17,436 nt of DNA from NCBI GenBank assembly GCA_002307035.1, contig DBTL01000154.1, forward strand, positions 1-17,436, written 5' to 3'. The notes beneath the pieces are model-generated. The model did not search any database and was not told where the DNA came from. It saw only the letters and a program-made list of their open reading frames with translations. Source of the stretch: Bacteroides sp. UBA1317 (lineage in GTDB: Bacteria > Bacteroidota > Bacteroidia > Bacteroidales > Bacteroidaceae). Made by a program: the position numbers and the translations under genes. This document shows, piece after piece, positions 16,901 through 17,436 of the stretch. How positions within the stretch are numbered: the stretch's first letter is position 1; each line of letters begins with the position of its first letter.

Positions 16901-17110
16901 CATACCTTGTAAAGTAAAACGTCCATCTGCATTAGTAATTGTACCATAGTTTGTTCCTGAAGGCAAATGCACAGCCCTAATGGTAGCACCAATAACTGAT
17001 TCACCACCAGCGACTATTTTACCATTGATCCCAGATGTTGTCACCTGTGCCATAGCCGTCGTTATAAGTGCAAACAACACAATAGCTAAAAACAAGACTC
17101 TTTTTAACAT
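13946..17110 (-). CDS. Oar-like TonB-dependent outer-membrane receptor
   Basis: The product is 1054 residues. The signal peptide MLKRVLFLAIVLFALITTAM ends A-Q with likely cleavage after Ala21. A CarboxypepD_reg-like domain spans about 25-110 (INGKIVAGGESVIGATI, TNADGRFTLQG, YVGYQT). A plug follows at about 115-260 (LNEVVITAKGG, NLPTISRSVTDITRLTPQAT, VNIAPYDVRQSGFTGGGVNA, HGSAYFYGNNQN). The rest is a barrel rich in Tyr/Asn/Asp, ending in the aromatic beta-signal IGLKYTF. This layout and the plug wording match the Oar branch known from Myxococcus and common in Bacteroidetes. No SusD-like partner lies within the window, so it may import or export a ligand by itself. It has its own promoter at 17160-17191 and is convergent with the EEP gene. 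It might be a nutrient, peptide or iron-complex transporter, or be involved in protein export. Confidence 0.92.
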   Translation of the reverse strand: MLKRVLFLAIVLFALITTAMAQVTTSGINGKIVAGGESVIGATIRAVHLPSGTNYGTITNADGRFTLQGMRVGGPYKVEISYVGYQTAVYDGIALQLGETYPMNVTLKESAELLNEVVITAKGGVENSRTGAATSFNLSKIENLPTISRSVTDITRLTPQATVNSNGAISFAGANNRYNSFQIDGAMNNDVFGLTSNGTNGGQASAEPVSLETIEQIQVNIAPYDVRQSGFTGGGVNAITKSGTNLFHGSAYFYGNNQNLIGTTAGKLEAGETREKYQKQNDYQWGFTFGGPIIKDKLFFFANYEKVDKSYPTSNNIGSGSAVTAANAQLILDHLDELTDGAYSANFDKVDVFTRSDKVGAKIDWNINDRNKFTARYSYVGAEKLNFSRSANSLSSSDQGYVFNSKTHSFVTELNSRIGDAFNNELRASYVRVRDNRDPQGDPFPYISISKVDDSTVYLGTDYSSCANSLNQDIFSLTDNFNWLLGNHSLTFGTHNELYTFENLFIQNLYGAYAFSSLDDFLNDNIYSYNYGQSIESVTGTKNYAPNFSAMQLGFYVQDKWDITDRFNLTYGIRMDVPMFLDTPTENTTFNDWEIAKQYGVKTNRKLSSSPLISPRVGFRYYLTEDHKTLLRGGTGIFTGRIPFVWLSNSFSNTGVEFMKYYLNQSAITALGDNFYFNTNPDTQYAMLQNATPTSTTEVDVFAKDFKFAQNFRSNLALETMLPGDVKLTLEGIYSKTLNDVVYRNINAEESGSTLGDTYSSLSFDQRPLYTKAINSSYTRVVLLDNTSKGYTYNLSAKLEKSFRFGLDAMIAYTYGQSKSVNSGGSSVAWSNYQYNETTGHSNDPELSFSDYNIPHRIVASLSYGKEYAKHFKTTVSLIYQGQSGSPFNVCYYGDVNTDGGTGNDLIFIPTDTQIDAMDFTATTALTADQQRTDLKSFLGQARYLKDHRGEYFERNSANMPFEHHFDLRIAQDYKFKVGETMHKLQLTFDIMNVGNLLNREWGTEHYLSNNSYSPITYKGSGKYQYTYGGDYDPFSISDFYSRWRAQIGLKYTF

Positions 17111-17159
17111 AAAATGAAAAGATTTAGTGATAAACTAGAAATTCTTTATTTAATTGATG

Positions 17160-17191
17160 CAAAATTATGAAAAAAGTGCAAATAAACCAAA
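17160..17191 (-). promoter_or_regulatory. Bacteroides-type promoter of the TonB-dependent receptor gene
   Basis: Read on the minus strand, -33 TTTG (17191-17188) and -7 TAATTTTG (17167-17160) are separated by exactly 20 bases. Both elements match the Bacteroides primary-sigma consensus perfectly. The predicted start is near 17153, giving a leader of about 40 bases before the ATG at 17110. Confidence 0.75.
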
Positions 17192-17436
17192 GTATGAAGC
17201 ATCTAATATATTACATTTCCATTAAGAAGCAAAAAGATACTAAAAGTTCTGATAAATACAATTCGTCTACCAGTATAGTTAAAATGCTCATTCATAGGTT
17301 CTTGAAGAAAAAGACTATCTGCGAATGCTAAAAAACACATCCCTGTATCAGCTTTCTATATCCCACTCATTTGAATTCCTTGTTACGAAAATGTTTCATT
17401 TAAAACAAAAAGCACACTCATCAAAAGGGCTGAACT
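17192..17436. other. Non-coding end region, nothing assignable
   Basis: No frame longer than about 35 codons with a credible start is present on either strand. The stretch is AT-rich. I see no hairpin with a T run, no tRNA-like fold and no mobile-element end. It may hold regulatory sites for the receptor gene or the tail of a gene that begins beyond the window. Confidence 0.5.

Noticed and set aside
17273..17436. Possible remnant coding frame near the window end (MLIHRFLKKKTIC...)
   Set aside because: It stops after about 15 codons, and reading on would need a stop to be ignored. I cannot match it to a transposase or any other family.

Overview
The window looks like a chromosomal segment from the Bacteroidales, most likely Bacteroides or a close relative. 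Three promoter-like sites carry the Bacteroides-type -7 element TAnnTTTG, and two of them also have a correctly spaced -33 TTG/TTTG. Most starts lack an obvious Shine-Dalgarno sequence. The gene families (DUF4373 protein, Oar-like TonB-dependent receptor with a CarboxypepD_reg-like domain, cytosolic multi-PAS hybrid kinase) also fit. No species call can be made from the sequence alone.

Layout. (a) 1-829, minus strand: a DUF4373-type gene whose 3' end lies outside the window; its C-terminal half is Q/N-rich. (b) 830-962: a divergent intergenic region with an 18-bp near-palindrome, followed by a small Xre-like helix-turn-helix gene (963-1280, plus). (c) 1412-10103, plus: a tightly packed run of eight genes behind a good promoter at 1341-1370. 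In order they are a GT2 glycosyltransferase, a Wzx-type flippase, a second GT2, a GT4, a third GT2 (paralogue of the second), a fourth GT2, an acyltransferase-3 O-acetylase, and a polytopic GT2. This is a surface-glycan assembly operon: cytoplasmic transferases build and the acetylase decorates a lipid-linked oligosaccharide that Wzx flips. No Wzy polymerase, no initiating sugar-phosphate transferase, no chain-length regulator and no UpxY/UpxZ-type regulator is visible, so these must be elsewhere or the product is a non-polymerised glycan. (d) 10188-13897, plus: a soluble four-PAS hybrid histidine kinase/receiver, joined by a TAATG stop/start overlap to a membrane-anchored endonuclease/exonuclease/phosphatase (EEP) protein. 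A hairpin at 13896-13927 ends this unit and probably also the convergent gene. (e) 13946-17110, minus: an Oar-like TonB-dependent receptor with its own strong promoter at 17160-17191. The last 245 bases hold nothing I could assign.

Base composition is strongly mosaic in the glycan operon. The second and third GT2 genes and the acetylase are very AT-rich, while the flippase and the last GT2 are near or above 50% GC in sampled stretches. This suggests the operon was assembled from separately acquired genes. I found no CRISPR array, tRNA, rRNA or intact insertion sequence. The most unusual arrangement is the kinase-EEP coupling. The other points worth a second look are the incomplete Wzx pathway, the 21-codon ORF bridging 4814-4879, and the operator-like palindromes.
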